NCBI GenBank assembly: GCA_937973995.1
Contig: CALJIQ010000368.1
Span: 1 to 34,017 of the forward strand
Direction: 5' to 3'
DNA length: 34,017 bases
Origin: an uncultured Saprospiraceae bacterium
Lineage (GTDB): Bacteria > Bacteroidota > Bacteroidia > Chitinophagales > Saprospiraceae
The notes under the pieces were generated by a model that had not been told where the DNA came from, made no database searches, and was given only the letters and a program-made list of their open reading frames with translations. Both the position numbers and the translations under genes were made by a program. Below, one piece after another: positions 1-7,990 of the stretch. Positions within the stretch are counted from its first letter, which is position 1. Each line of letters begins with the position of its first letter.

Positions 1-11
1 TATACTGAACT

Positions 12-141
12 CGGGATAAATATCCGATTATCCAATACTGTTTATTTGTTGAATTGTTGAACTGTTTATCCAAGTGTAGCTTGTAAACGTATAAACAGAT
101 AAACAAATAAACGAATTATCCATTTTCGGTAATTTATCCCG
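12..141. repeat. Long imperfect palindrome upstream of the Nudix gene
   Basis: The left arm begins CGGGATAAATATCCG and the right arm ends CGGTAATTTATCCCG. Inner arms GTTTATTTGTTGAATTG and the complement of AGATAAACAAATAAAC also pair, so about 55 bases on each side fold back on each other around a short centre near position 75. No coding potential is seen. It ends about 25 bases before the Nudix start, so it could lie in the leader or promoter region. It is one of many long-armed palindromes in this window, but this sequence is not repeated elsewhere in it. Confidence 0.7.
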
Positions 142-165
142 TCTGTAGTATAATTTGCATCCAAC

Positions 166-657
166 ATGAAAATGCCAGTAGGTCTAAAAAAATTAGCCTC
201 CATGTGTGTGCTACGTCACCAAGATCAATACCTATTATTAAAAAGAGGGAAAGAACCCAATAAGGGGATGTATGTACCCGTAGGTGGAAAGTTAGAGCCT
301 TATGAAAATCAGTACGATGCCTGTTTGAGGGAGACGCAAGAAGAAACGGGTATTCAATTAGCAAGTGCAAAATTCTGTGGCACCTTAATTGAAACCTCTC
401 CCACTAAATATAATTGGATGTGCTATATCTATCTAGCAGAAATTGATTTCCGTCCACCCGCCTTTTGTGATGAAGGAGAATTGGAATGGATACCCTTAGA
501 TCAATTATTAAAAGTACCAACCCCACCAACAGATTTTGCTATTTATCAATATATTTTAGAGAATAAACCTTTTGCCTTTAGCGCTGATTATAATGAAGAG
601 ATGACTATGACTAAACTTGTAGAAGAAATCGAAGGAAAGATTTTGGTCGGGGGATAG
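166..657 (+). CDS. Nudix hydrolase (8-oxo-dGTP diphosphatase-like)
   Basis: This 163-residue protein is a single Nudix domain. The Nudix box is complete at residues 41-63 (GKLEPYE then RETQEETGI), matching GX5EX7REUXEEXGU, so the Mg-binding glutamates are present and the enzyme should hydrolyse a nucleoside diphosphate linked to another moiety. The N-terminal strand with LLLKRGKEPNKGMYVPVGG resembles MutT/8-oxo-dGTP diphosphatase relatives, but substrate cannot be fixed from sequence. The start at 166 is the first in-frame ATG after an upstream palindrome; a second ATG two codons later is possible. It is transcribed alone: the neighbouring gene is convergent. Family assignment is sure; substrate is not. 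Confidence 0.93.
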   Translation: MKMPVGLKKLASMCVLRHQDQYLLLKRGKEPNKGMYVPVGGKLEPYENQYDACLRETQEETGIQLASAKFCGTLIETSPTKYNWMCYIYLAEIDFRPPAFCDEGELEWIPLDQLLKVPTPPTDFAIYQYILENKPFAFSADYNEEMTMTKLVEEIEGKILVGG

Positions 658-752
658 ATGTTTTAGAAAGCCCAATTCAAGTGTTCAGTCCAAGTTCAAA
701 CTATACTAGATGTTGACAGTAAAATTTATAATAAATCCCAATTAGTAACCCG

Positions 753-1112
753 CTAATACCAATCCCGCTTCCCCTCCAAATAATCCACATAGTCCACACT
801 TCCCAAACGAAACTTTATCGGCATTTTCACTACTTTCTCCATCTTCACTTCCAATTTACAAAAAGGAGCTAATTCTTCATAGCTGTATAGGATAGGAACA
901 GACAGAGAACGAAAGGTAGGATGTTGGTGAGTTGGATGGCTAGTCGTTTGCTTCAATCGAATGGTTGGAATAGCAAATAAAGGAACTTTTTCCTCTTGTT
1001 GATTAATTTGTTTCAAAGCAGGTAAGGAGTGACCAACCAATGACTGCCGGTCCTGAGCAATGGCAATCGTTACAAGAAAAATGCAAAAAATTAAACTGAT
1101 AAAACGCTGCAT
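753..1112 (-). CDS. Small exported protein of unknown function
   Basis: This 119-residue ORF begins with a typical Sec signal peptide: a short basic start (MQR), a hydrophobic stretch (LIFCIFLVTIAIA) and a likely cleavage after AIA-Q near residue 20. The mature part has no cysteine pairs, no membrane helix and no catalytic motif I recognise. Its C-terminus (FRLGSVDYVDYLEGKRDWY) resembles, from memory, short conserved tails of small Bacteroidota exported proteins, but no function is known to me. The gene converges with the Nudix gene and diverges from the SDR gene. The signal peptide makes it more likely to be real than a chance ORF. Confidence 0.7.
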   Translation of the reverse strand: MQRFISLIFCIFLVTIAIAQDRQSLVGHSLPALKQINQQEEKVPLFAIPTIRLKQTTSHPTHQHPTFRSLSVPILYSYEELAPFCKLEVKMEKVVKMPIKFRLGSVDYVDYLEGKRDWY

Positions 1113-1155
1113 AACATAAAAATAAAGGAATAGTAGTTTAAATCCTACTCCTTTC

Positions 1156-1163
1156 TATCTTTG
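1156..1163 (+). promoter_or_regulatory. Candidate Bacteroidota -7 element (TATCTTTG)
   Basis: TATCTTTG is an exact match to the TAnnTTTG -7 consensus of Bacteroidota housekeeping sigma factors. It lies in the 250-base gap between the divergent exported-protein gene and the SDR gene, pointing at the SDR gene with a leader of about 200 bases. No good -33 TTTG at the usual spacing is visible, so support is limited. Confidence 0.25.
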
Positions 1164-1254
1164 TTTTGTTTAATTGTCTTTGTGATACCATAGAGGACAT
1201 TTTTATAATCTACATCGCTCCTACCCAATTGAGGGTGAAATACCATTATACGCT

Positions 1255-1303
1255 CCCGTCGGATGGGAACGCCTACTCATCGGACAGCGTAGCCATCCGA
1301 CGA
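1255..1303. repeat. Dispersed repeat family D, copy 1
   Basis: The stretch CGTCGGATGGGAACGC, CTACTCATCGGA and AGCCATCCGACGAG recurs almost base for base at 18957-19005 with a 2-base length difference. The outer parts are complementary (GTCGGATGG against CCATCCGAC), so it can fold as a hairpin. It lies upstream of the SDR gene. Confidence 0.8.
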
Positions 1304-1362
1304 GAATTGAGCAGTAGGGCTTCACCCGATTATGGAGAGGTGCGATCTTCATTATTCAACGG

Positions 1363-2121
1363 ATGAGATTCAAAAACAAAGTAGTATTGATTACAGGAGG
1401 CTCCAGAGGCATCGGTAAAGCAACAGCGATTGCTTTTGCCAAAGAAGGGGCATCTGTCGCTATCAATTATAGAAGTAATAGAGCAGCAGCCATACAAACC
1501 CTAACCGCCTTAGAGGGAGGCAACCATATAGAGGTACCAGCAGACATCGGCGATCCACAGGCGGTAAAAGAAATGGTCTATCAGGTGGTCCAACACTATC
1601 AAAAAATTGATATTCTTGTCAATAATGCAGGGATTTTCGAGTACCATCCAATTGACAAAGTAGATTACACTACTTGGCAAAAAAATTGGCAGCGCACCCT
1701 AAACATCAATTTGGTAGCGGCCGCAAATCTCACCTACTGCGCCGCTCAATACATGATCGAACAAGGTGGGGGAAAAGTCATTAATGTCTCTTCCAGAGGA
1801 GCCTTTCGAGGCGAACCTTTGCAACCTGCCTATGGTGCCAGTAAAGCAGGGATGAATGCAATGGGACAGTCCTTAGCACAGGCACTTGCTAAATATAATA
1901 TTTCGGTTTGTACGGTAGCACCCGGCTTTGTAGAAACGGATATGGCTACGGAAGTTTTAGAAGGACCAGAGGGCGATCATATTCGAAATCAAAGTCCATT
2001 TGGTCGAGTCGCTCAACCAGAAGAAGTAGCGGCTGGTATTCTTTTCTTTGCTAGTGAGGAAACTACCTTTATGTCGGGAGCGGTATTGGACATTAATGGG
2101 GCTTCTTATTTGCGGACTTAG
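1363..2121 (+). CDS. SDR-family NAD(P)-dependent oxidoreductase
   Basis: This 252-residue protein is a classical short-chain dehydrogenase. The cofactor-binding loop TGGSRGIG sits at residues 11-18, NNAG at 87-90, the catalytic Ser around 143-144, and the Tyr157-x-x-x-Lys161 pair in YGASK. The PGFVETDM segment and the SGAVLDINGA C-terminus are typical of FabG or glucose 1-dehydrogenase-like members. The basic/serine loop (GGSRG and NYRSNR) hints at NADPH rather than NADH, but this is an inference. The substrate is not predictable. It has no close co-directional neighbour; a 12-bp perfect hairpin just after the stop may end its transcript. Confidence 0.93.
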   Translation: MRFKNKVVLITGGSRGIGKATAIAFAKEGASVAINYRSNRAAAIQTLTALEGGNHIEVPADIGDPQAVKEMVYQVVQHYQKIDILVNNAGIFEYHPIDKVDYTTWQKNWQRTLNINLVAAANLTYCAAQYMIEQGGGKVINVSSRGAFRGEPLQPAYGASKAGMNAMGQSLAQALAKYNISVCTVAPGFVETDMATEVLEGPEGDHIRNQSPFGRVAQPEEVAAGILFFASEETTFMSGAVLDINGASYLRT

Positions 2122-2139
2122 GGCAGGGCTTTTAGCTTT

Positions 2140-2172
2140 AGATTACAAAAGTCTTAGAGCCTTTTGTAATCT
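2140..2172 (+). terminator. Hairpin after SDR gene (possible terminator; repeat family G)
   Basis: AGATTACAAAAG and CTTTTGTAATCT form a perfect 12-bp stem around a 9-base loop, 18 bases after the SDR stop. No strong U-run follows, so terminator function is only possible. A similar hairpin (ATTACAAAAGTTT/AAACTTTTGTAAT) sits between xdhA and xdhB at 17247-17275, so it may instead be a small dispersed repeat. Confidence 0.5.
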
Positions 2173-2226
2173 AATCTCATAAAACTTTTAGCCTTACTAT
2201 TTCAAACAAATTAGGCGTGGATTTTT

Positions 2227-2261
2227 AAACACCTAAGCTGGCTTCGCCAGCTTAGGTGTTT
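2227..2261. terminator. Strong 16-bp hairpin between convergent genes
   Basis: AAACACCTAAGCTGGC, loop TTC, then the exact reverse complement. It lies between the convergent SDR and NUP-like genes and so could terminate both transcripts. Neither side has a proper U-tract on the correct strand (A8 follows on the plus strand), so it may be a palindromic repeat rather than a classical terminator. Confidence 0.55.
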
Positions 2262-2304
2262 ACCAAAAAAAATATGTGTAATTATTTTTCTTAACAGACC
2301 CGCT

Positions 2305-3378
2305 CTATCCCTTAGGTAATTCACCCGCATAGGTTCCCCAATCTTCTACAAGGGCTTTGACCACCACGCTACCTACCGAATAAGCCGCCTCCAAAGAAGG
2401 AATATAAGCAGAGTAGCCTTTACCTGATAATTTCTCTCCTGCTAGACTTTCATAAGCAGATGCGCCAGTCCATTGCATGGTAAAATTAGAAGCTGTTCGT
2501 AAAACCAGTAATCGGTTCTTATCTACTTTCCCAACTTTATGCAAGCGATCTAAGGCATGGTAAGTGCCCATTTCTTCCATCGCAGAGGTTACAAAATTGC
2601 CTTGCCCCTCTGTCCAATAATCCACCCAATCATTTGCCCAATCATTTAATAATTCGCCGTGCCAGTACGTACTAGCCGCTAATTGATCGCCTTTCAAAAC
2701 AAAGGGTTTCATTTTGGAGGAGGGATGATTGGTATATCGTTCTCGCATTTTTTGGATGGTTTCATCATCGGTTAGCGGAATATCTTTTGTTAACTGATAC
2801 GCCCAATCCACTAAACCGGGATTCAAACGAGTCACCACATCGTCTTTTTCTTTTTCTGGAAAAGGTTTTTCATAAGGCTTCGTTTTCCGCAAAGGAATAT
2901 AACCGGTGGTCCAATCTGACGGCATTTCTCTTGGGTCAATTTCATGCGATAGATCACCGTCAATCAACCACTCTGCCCAAGCGGCAGAACCTGTCGGCGC
3001 ATCCTCTGGGTCTACCCCACTGATGCCTGCCACCAACCAGTAGGCTTGGCTTAAATCAAAGCGAGGGTCAGAACCCAAAGCAGTGATAGAAATACCCGCT
3101 TTGGTATTGCCAATGCCCGTAACGATGCCCAATACGCCTAAGTCTGGATTATACCTCAAGTCTCTATAGCCTTGTGGGAAGGGAAGCGTTTCTTGTAAGG
3201 GCAAGCGCTCTACCCAATTTTGAAATTCTCCTGGGCGATCCCCTTCATCTCCTTCTGGCTCAAACATGCTAACAACCACTACTTTGATTGGGATTTTTGC
3301 GGTACTTTCTTTTGTGGTTGGTTGTTGACAAGCGGATACCATGACTACAATAAAAAGCATTAATTGAAATATTCGCAT
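2305..3378 (-). CDS. NUP-family purine nucleoside protein, predicted lipoprotein
   Basis: This 357-residue protein resembles the purine nucleoside permease (NUP) family known from Candida (GIGNTKAGISITALG, LVAGISGVDPEDAPTGSAAWAEW, ASNFTMQW). The name permease is doubtful here: there are no membrane helices beyond the N-terminus, and the family is, to my knowledge, related in fold to nucleoside phosphorylases. The N-terminus is a lipoprotein signal with lipobox VSAC and acceptor Cys17. I infer an exported, lipid-anchored protein that binds or cleaves purine nucleosides. It is co-directional with the exported adenosine deaminase next to it and lies beside a purine-base permease, which fits release of free bases from nucleosides before uptake. 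Confidence 0.85.
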   Translation of the reverse strand: MRIFQLMLFIVVMVSACQQPTTKESTAKIPIKVVVVSMFEPEGDEGDRPGEFQNWVERLPLQETLPFPQGYRDLRYNPDLGVLGIVTGIGNTKAGISITALGSDPRFDLSQAYWLVAGISGVDPEDAPTGSAAWAEWLIDGDLSHEIDPREMPSDWTTGYIPLRKTKPYEKPFPEKEKDDVVTRLNPGLVDWAYQLTKDIPLTDDETIQKMRERYTNHPSSKMKPFVLKGDQLAASTYWHGELLNDWANDWVDYWTEGQGNFVTSAMEEMGTYHALDRLHKVGKVDKNRLLVLRTASNFTMQWTGASAYESLAGEKLSGKGYSAYIPSLEAAYSVGSVVVKALVEDWGTYAGELPKG

Positions 3379-3470
3379 AGTTTTATTTTGATTAGACAGA
3401 GACTTAAACTCAATGAGTAAATGGATAAAGTTGAAAATGAAGAAATAAATAACTTAACCAAATTTTATCT

Positions 3471-3566
3471 CCCGCAAAGTCTCGCTAAGGTTTCGCAAAG
3501 TACGCTAAGTTTGTCCAAGGTCTAGCTTTGCGTCCCTTAGCGTATCCTTTGCGAGACTTTGCGGGA
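3471..3566. repeat. Dispersed palindromic repeat family A, copy 1
   Basis: It begins CCCGCAAAGTCTCGCTAAGG and ends GCGAGACTTTGCGGGA, so the two ends are reverse complements, with internal GCAAAG/GCTAAG units. Near-matching copies lie at 13324-13412 and 30387-30475. This copy separates the adenosine deaminase gene from the NUP-like gene. Confidence 0.9.
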
Positions 3567-3607
3567 ACTACCTACTATATGGGTAGATTATTTATTGACA
3601 CTTATTC

Positions 3608-5152
3608 TTAATCAGACAAAAGCGTATTTTCAACAAGCATGCGCTCCACAAAAGTATCCCACTGTTTTACCCAAATCCGCAAAGCGGCTACTTTTTCCCT
3701 AACCGTCAGAGAGGAATAATAAATACCATTATAAGACAATTTTTTAAGCGCCGCCAAGTCCAATTCCCAAGCTAAAAAAATCGACCAATAATCATAAGAC
3801 AAACCATGATAATCGAATATCAATGGGTCATCTGAACTAATGGTACAGTTGATACCTCTTCTAAGATAAGTACTAGCAGGATGGTTACGAAGGTCTCGAA
3901 TATATCCCAATACTTGGTTACTCAATGGACTGATTTCCATACAAATATCCTTTTCTTTTACCAACTCTAATAATTTGGGAAAGCGATACAGATTATAACC
4001 ATGACCTATTCGTTTAGTGCCTAATAGCACCGCATCGTATAAATTATCTACGGAGGCCCAATTGCTTTCGCCATCATGTAAATATAAAGGTAACTGCACG
4101 CCATGTGCCCCTTCTAAGGAATCTAGTCGCAAAAATTGCGGCGTATGAAAGAGCGTGGAATGTCCCGCATCTTCTTCCGCTACTAAATCAAACCCTCTAA
4201 CCAAATGAGGAAATTTCTTCCGAGAAGCAAAGACCTCTTCCATTTCTTCCCAAATAGCCGGACCTCCCTTAAACCGCAAACTACAATGAATAATATGAAA
4301 AGAAAATTCAGGATCAATTACTTTCATTCTTCGCCGAATATTTTCATGAATAGCGGCAAAACTTTCAATCCCTAAACTACCTTTTGGATTTTCTAAATCA
4401 TACAAGCGATCTAAAAAAGCCGTTCTCATTTCGCAGTGTTGGATATTATCTTCTACTAAAATCTCCATGCCATGAACGATATAATCTTCGTAGGCAGGTC
4501 GGTAATTTAAAAAATCATTAATTCTAGTAAAAATGACTTGGAACTCGCCCCAAATATCCACTGAATCTCGATCCATTTCTTCTTCAAATACCAATAAGGA
4601 TCGTAGTTCTTGATAAGCAGAAGGTTGCTCTGCTAATAGGGATTTAACTTGTACAAAACCTGGAGGTGCCTCTCCTTTTTTATAGGCGTGAAAGGTGCCT
4701 TTGGGAATATCCGCATTCGTTTTGGAATCCCAATAAATATACATTTCTGGCAAGGATTGAGCTTTTTGTATCATCCAATCTGCATCTCCCATTGCGCCTG
4801 AATGTAAATGAAGCATTCCTCCCTTTGGGAAAGCTTTTATAAACTCAAAAAGTTTGGTTCCTTCTATATGTGCCTTGGATTGGTAAAAATTGCGAGCGGG
4901 TGGGAAAAAATGTTGGTCTTTATAGGTTTGCAGCATTTGCTGTTGCAGTTTCACTAACTGTTGGTTCAAGCGTTGCTCTTTCTCCGATAGAGAAATTGCG
5001 TAATCAAAATACAATTGACTATCTTGTCGCATTAATTTTTGCCGCTCTTCTAGGTATTGTTTGTACGACCGAGGCGTTTGTGCTATTAATTGGAAAGCAG
5101 CTATACTAACAAGTAATAGAATAGTTAGTCTCCATAGTAGTGTTTGTTTCAT
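3608..5152 (-). CDS. Exported ADA2/ADGF-type adenosine deaminase
   Basis: This 514-residue protein has a Sec signal peptide (cleavage near Gln25), a helical N-terminal segment (about 30-85) and an amidohydrolase barrel. Zinc and catalytic motifs are intact: HLH at 115-117, HDGE at 359-362, the GHG histidine at 384, and SSDDP around 439-443. The stretch SNQVLGYIRDLRNHP is diagnostic of the ADA2/ADGF (CECR1) branch rather than intracellular ADA. It should deaminate adenosine or deoxyadenosine to inosine outside the cytoplasm. It lies upstream of the NUP-like lipoprotein in the same direction and diverges from the purine permease, which supports nucleoside scavenging. At 514 residues it matches the ADGF length, longer than the ~340 of classical ADA. 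Confidence 0.93.
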   Translation of the reverse strand: MKQTLLWRLTILLLVSIAAFQLIAQTPRSYKQYLEERQKLMRQDSQLYFDYAISLSEKEQRLNQQLVKLQQQMLQTYKDQHFFPPARNFYQSKAHIEGTKLFEFIKAFPKGGMLHLHSGAMGDADWMIQKAQSLPEMYIYWDSKTNADIPKGTFHAYKKGEAPPGFVQVKSLLAEQPSAYQELRSLLVFEEEMDRDSVDIWGEFQVIFTRINDFLNYRPAYEDYIVHGMEILVEDNIQHCEMRTAFLDRLYDLENPKGSLGIESFAAIHENIRRRMKVIDPEFSFHIIHCSLRFKGGPAIWEEMEEVFASRKKFPHLVRGFDLVAEEDAGHSTLFHTPQFLRLDSLEGAHGVQLPLYLHDGESNWASVDNLYDAVLLGTKRIGHGYNLYRFPKLLELVKEKDICMEISPLSNQVLGYIRDLRNHPASTYLRRGINCTISSDDPLIFDYHGLSYDYWSIFLAWELDLAALKKLSYNGIYYSSLTVREKVAALRIWVKQWDTFVERMLVENTLLSD

Positions 5153-5236
5153 GCGGTAAAGTTAAGAAGGGGAAGTTAGAGTTAGGGAGTGTTATTGAAA
5201 GTTATTTTTAAGATTCTTTGACCTATTCCGTACAAC

Positions 5237-5273
5237 TTTCCCTGAAGTGGACATCGAGTCCACTTCAGGGAAA
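5237..5273. repeat. 16-bp perfect palindrome in divergent promoter region
   Basis: TTTCCCTGAAGTGGAC, loop ATCGA, then its exact complement. It lies between divergently transcribed deaminase and permease genes, where a terminator is not expected, so it is either a regulatory structure or a mobile palindromic repeat. Confidence 0.75.
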
Positions 5274-5275
5274 CT

Positions 5276-5330
5276 AGGGTTTCTAAAGGGAGAAGGTAGG
5301 CTGCGCCTACCTTCTCCCATTAGAAACCCT
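5276..5330. repeat. 26-bp-armed palindrome upstream of the purine permease
   Basis: AGGGTTTCTA, a 2-base mismatch, then GGGAGAAGGTAGGC, loop TGC, and the complementary arm ending TAGAAACCCT. It follows the neighbouring palindrome by two bases, so two strong hairpins stand in tandem 38 bases before the permease start. I did not recognise a purine-riboswitch core here. Confidence 0.75.
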
Positions 5331-5368
5331 TAATAACAATCAATAACTTATCATAATAGATTTTATTA

Positions 5369-6757
5369 ATGGAGAAATTTTTCAAACTAAGAGAGAACGG
5401 CACTTCCGTTTCTACAGAATGTTTAGCAGGACTGACCACTTTTTTGACCATGTCCTATATCATTTTTGTTAATCCTGCCATCCTTGCACAGACAGGAATG
5501 GACCAACAATCAGTGTTTGTTGCCACTTGTTTGGCAGCTGCCATTGGGACCTTGTTGATTGGACTTTTAGCCAACTATCCTTTTGCACAAGCACCGGGGA
5601 TGGGACTAAATGCCTTTTTCACTTATACCGTTGTATTTGGTTTGGGTTTTAGTTGGCAGCAAGGGTTGGCGATTGTTTTTTTGTCGGGCATCTTATTTTT
5701 AATATTAACTATAACGGGGTTACGAGCCACCATTATCAAAGCCATTCCTAAGTTTTTGAAACTAGCCATCGCGCCGGGGATTGGATTGTTTATTGCCTTA
5801 ATTGGGCTTAATAATGCAGGCTTAATTCATTTCAATCAAGGACCTATTATTGATATAATTTTAAATAACCAAGGTGCAGAAGCTGCTACTCTAATTGAAA
5901 AAATCAATGCCGCCCCTTCACAAGTTATTGAATTTGGTGATCTCAGTAAGCGCTCTGTTCAATTAGCGGCAATTGGTTTTATGATACTGACTGTTTTAAT
6001 GGTCAAACGTATTCGAGCAGCGATGATTTGGGCAATCCTATTGACGACCTTCATTGGCATACCAATGGGTGTTGTACAGTTACCTACCAGCTATGATTTA
6101 AGTAAAATTACTTTAGCCCCGACAGCTTTTCAATTAGATATAGCCAGTTTATTTACCCCCACGAAGGGTCAATCTTTGCTTACAATTTTTTTAGTAATTA
6201 TCAGTTTCACCTTAGTAGATTTACTAGATACTATGGGCACTCTAATTGGGACGGCTGCCAAAGGAGATTTGTTGGATGAAGACGGCAATCTGCCCAATAT
6301 GCAAAGAGCTTTATTTGCAGATGCAACTGCTACTACCCTCGGTTCACTACTAGGCACTTCTTCCGTGACTACCTATATTGAAAGTAGTTCGGGTATTATC
6401 GAAGGAGGCCGAACCGGACTCACCTCCTTGGTAACGGGCTGCTTATTTTTATTAAGCATTTTGATTGCTCCTATTGCTACGCTTATCCCTCCCGCTGCCA
6501 CTGCGCCTATTTTAATAATGGTGGGTATTTTGATGATGGAAAGTATTCGAGATATTGATTTATCGAATGTAGAAATTAGTATTCCTGCCATTCTTACGAT
6601 TATCATTATGCCTTTCACTTATAGCATTGCGAATGGCATTGCCTTTGGTTTATTGTTTTATGTGTTGATCCAAGTGGTGCAAGGAAAGTTTAAAGCGGTG
6701 CATCCTGTTTTGTATGTGTTGATTGGGTTGTTTTTGTTGAAGTATATTTTTATTTGA
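5369..6757 (+). CDS. AzgA-type NCS2 purine base permease
   Basis: This 462-residue protein is largely hydrophobic, with about 12-14 membrane segments. STECLAGLTTFLTMSYIIFVNP near the N-terminus and PGMGLNAFF are hallmarks of the AzgA branch of NCS2/NAT permeases (adenine, guanine, hypoxanthine importers such as PbuG or GhxP). TTYIESSSGIIEGGRTGLTS in the second half is the matching conserved region. It should import purine bases by proton symport; which base cannot be told. It is divergent from the exported adenosine deaminase and convergent with the allantoicase end of the catabolic run, so it links extracellular purine release with intracellular degradation. Full length, no defects. Confidence 0.93.
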   Translation: MEKFFKLRENGTSVSTECLAGLTTFLTMSYIIFVNPAILAQTGMDQQSVFVATCLAAAIGTLLIGLLANYPFAQAPGMGLNAFFTYTVVFGLGFSWQQGLAIVFLSGILFLILTITGLRATIIKAIPKFLKLAIAPGIGLFIALIGLNNAGLIHFNQGPIIDIILNNQGAEAATLIEKINAAPSQVIEFGDLSKRSVQLAAIGFMILTVLMVKRIRAAMIWAILLTTFIGIPMGVVQLPTSYDLSKITLAPTAFQLDIASLFTPTKGQSLLTIFLVIISFTLVDLLDTMGTLIGTAAKGDLLDEDGNLPNMQRALFADATATTLGSLLGTSSVTTYIESSSGIIEGGRTGLTSLVTGCLFLLSILIAPIATLIPPAATAPILIMVGILMMESIRDIDLSNVEISIPAILTIIIMPFTYSIANGIAFGLLFYVLIQVVQGKFKAVHPVLYVLIGLFLLKYIFI

Positions 6758-6767
6758 GGTTTTTTTA

Positions 6768-6907
6768 ACCACATTAGGGCACATAAGTTGGGTCACATTA
6801 GGGCACATAGAAGTGAAGATCAAGATCAAGTTCAACCAATTAGATGTTGACAAAATCAAATCCCATTTGTGAACTAATGTGAAAAAACTAATGTGCCCTT
6901 ATGTGGT
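6768..6907. repeat. Dispersed palindromic repeat family B, copy 1
   Basis: The left end ACCACATTAGGGCACATAAG pairs with the right end CTAATGTGCCCTTATGTGGT, and subterminal CACATTAG/CTAATGTG units pair again. A second copy lies at 32288-32438 with the same ends, a similar AAGATCAAGA..AAGT core and comparable length. This copy fills the gap between the convergent permease and allantoicase genes. Confidence 0.9.
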
Positions 6908-6919
6908 CCCCAAAGCCCT

Positions 6920-7990
6920 TTAAAAAACCTTCAACCCATGAATCCCACCATTCGGATAATGCAAATACAATAGATGAGAAAAAGGTCCATGATGGTCTAA
7001 GTCTGTAAAACGATGATAAGTATCTGGTTGTAATTGTTCAAACGGCAGGATTGCTTTCCAAGGACTGTTTGGAGGAGTAGAAAGGGAGATTTCAAATTGG
7101 GTGGGTTGGTTTGTTTTTTCTTGCAAATACAATTGATGGAGCATGTATTGTTGAAAATTGGCGGGACGTACTTGATGCCCATCTTCAAAAAAGAGTTGCC
7201 ATTTAGGAAGGGAGGAAAGTTGGTTGTTGATGTCCATTTCAGGGGTTAATAACAATCCAAAAACGTGGCAAGTCAAAGGAGCATTATAGCGATGCAGATA
7301 GGTATCTACTACTATTTCTTGTATTTCAGTTGGTTGTTCTAAGTGAAAGACCGCTTGCTCACCAAAACCCGTTCTTGCCGATTCCCAACCAACCATGTGT
7401 AGTTCTTTTCTATTGCCCTTTACCGCCATTTCAGGGTTGCCATAATGGACATTTGAAATATTAGAGATGGTGGCTGTCTGTAATAAATTTTTTCGTGTTG
7501 GTAATTGTTTGGTTGCTGATTCTCCAAAGAAATTAATCCTTGAAATACCACCTTCATAAAATATTTTGATATAACATTCAGTCGCAAGAGTGGGGGCAAA
7601 AGAAAAGGTGTGTTCTTGGTCAGGTTGTAGCTCTACCCTAGTCAAAACTTCTAGTTGGGTATTCGATAATTCATCTATTAGTATCACCGAAATAGCTCTA
7701 GCTTGATTGCCTGTGTACCATTTGGTACTGACGGACATGGAAGATAATTCGGCTCTTTCTTGGAAGCCTAATTTCAACCAATTATGCGCATGATGATCGT
7801 AATAGATTTTTTTATCGGCAGGGTCAATTCGAGTCGCCTTATGGCGACAAGTTTCCAATCCCCAATACTTAGCCCCTGCATGTGTAAATACTTTTCGACA
7901 ATCTTTAGGCTCATCAGGTAATACTACTTCATGCGGATTGGTAAAGTCCGAATTGGAGTACCCAATGATATAAGATGGAATAAATTTCAT
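6920..7990 (-). CDS. alc: Allantoicase (allantoate amidinohydrolase, urea-releasing)
   Basis: This 356-residue protein shows the two repeated jelly-roll halves of allantoicase. Half one (about 1-175) has GLETCRHK, NWLKLGF and a strand pattern ending RINFFGE. Half two (about 180-356) has NVHYGNPE, WESARTGFGEQ and IVVDTYLHRYNAP, matching the family pattern of GWETxRR followed by VDTxHFxGN. It would split allantoate into (S)-ureidoglycolate and urea. The sequence is divergent from model allantoicases, so the call rests partly on context: it is the last gene of the purine run and its ATG overlaps the XdhC stop codon (ATGA), implying translational coupling. Length agrees with the family (330-350). 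Confidence 0.85.
   Translation of the reverse strand: MKFIPSYIIGYSNSDFTNPHEVVLPDEPKDCRKVFTHAGAKYWGLETCRHKATRIDPADKKIYYDHHAHNWLKLGFQERAELSSMSVSTKWYTGNQARAISVILIDELSNTQLEVLTRVELQPDQEHTFSFAPTLATECYIKIFYEGGISRINFFGESATKQLPTRKNLLQTATISNISNVHYGNPEMAVKGNRKELHMVGWESARTGFGEQAVFHLEQPTEIQEIVVDTYLHRYNAPLTCHVFGLLLTPEMDINNQLSSLPKWQLFFEDGHQVRPANFQQYMLHQLYLQEKTNQPTQFEISLSTPPNSPWKAILPFEQLQPDTYHRFTDLDHHGPFSHLLYLHYPNGGIHGLKVF

Noticed and set aside
1166-1366. 66-residue ORF whose stop overlaps the SDR start (ATGA), looking like a translationally coupled leader gene
   Set aside because: It is built largely from the family D repeat and has no protein-like features; the overlap is probably chance.
5153-5368. Purine riboswitch upstream of the permease
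   Set aside because: The two hairpins are simple rods; I could not place the conserved three-way junction core of known purine riboswitches.
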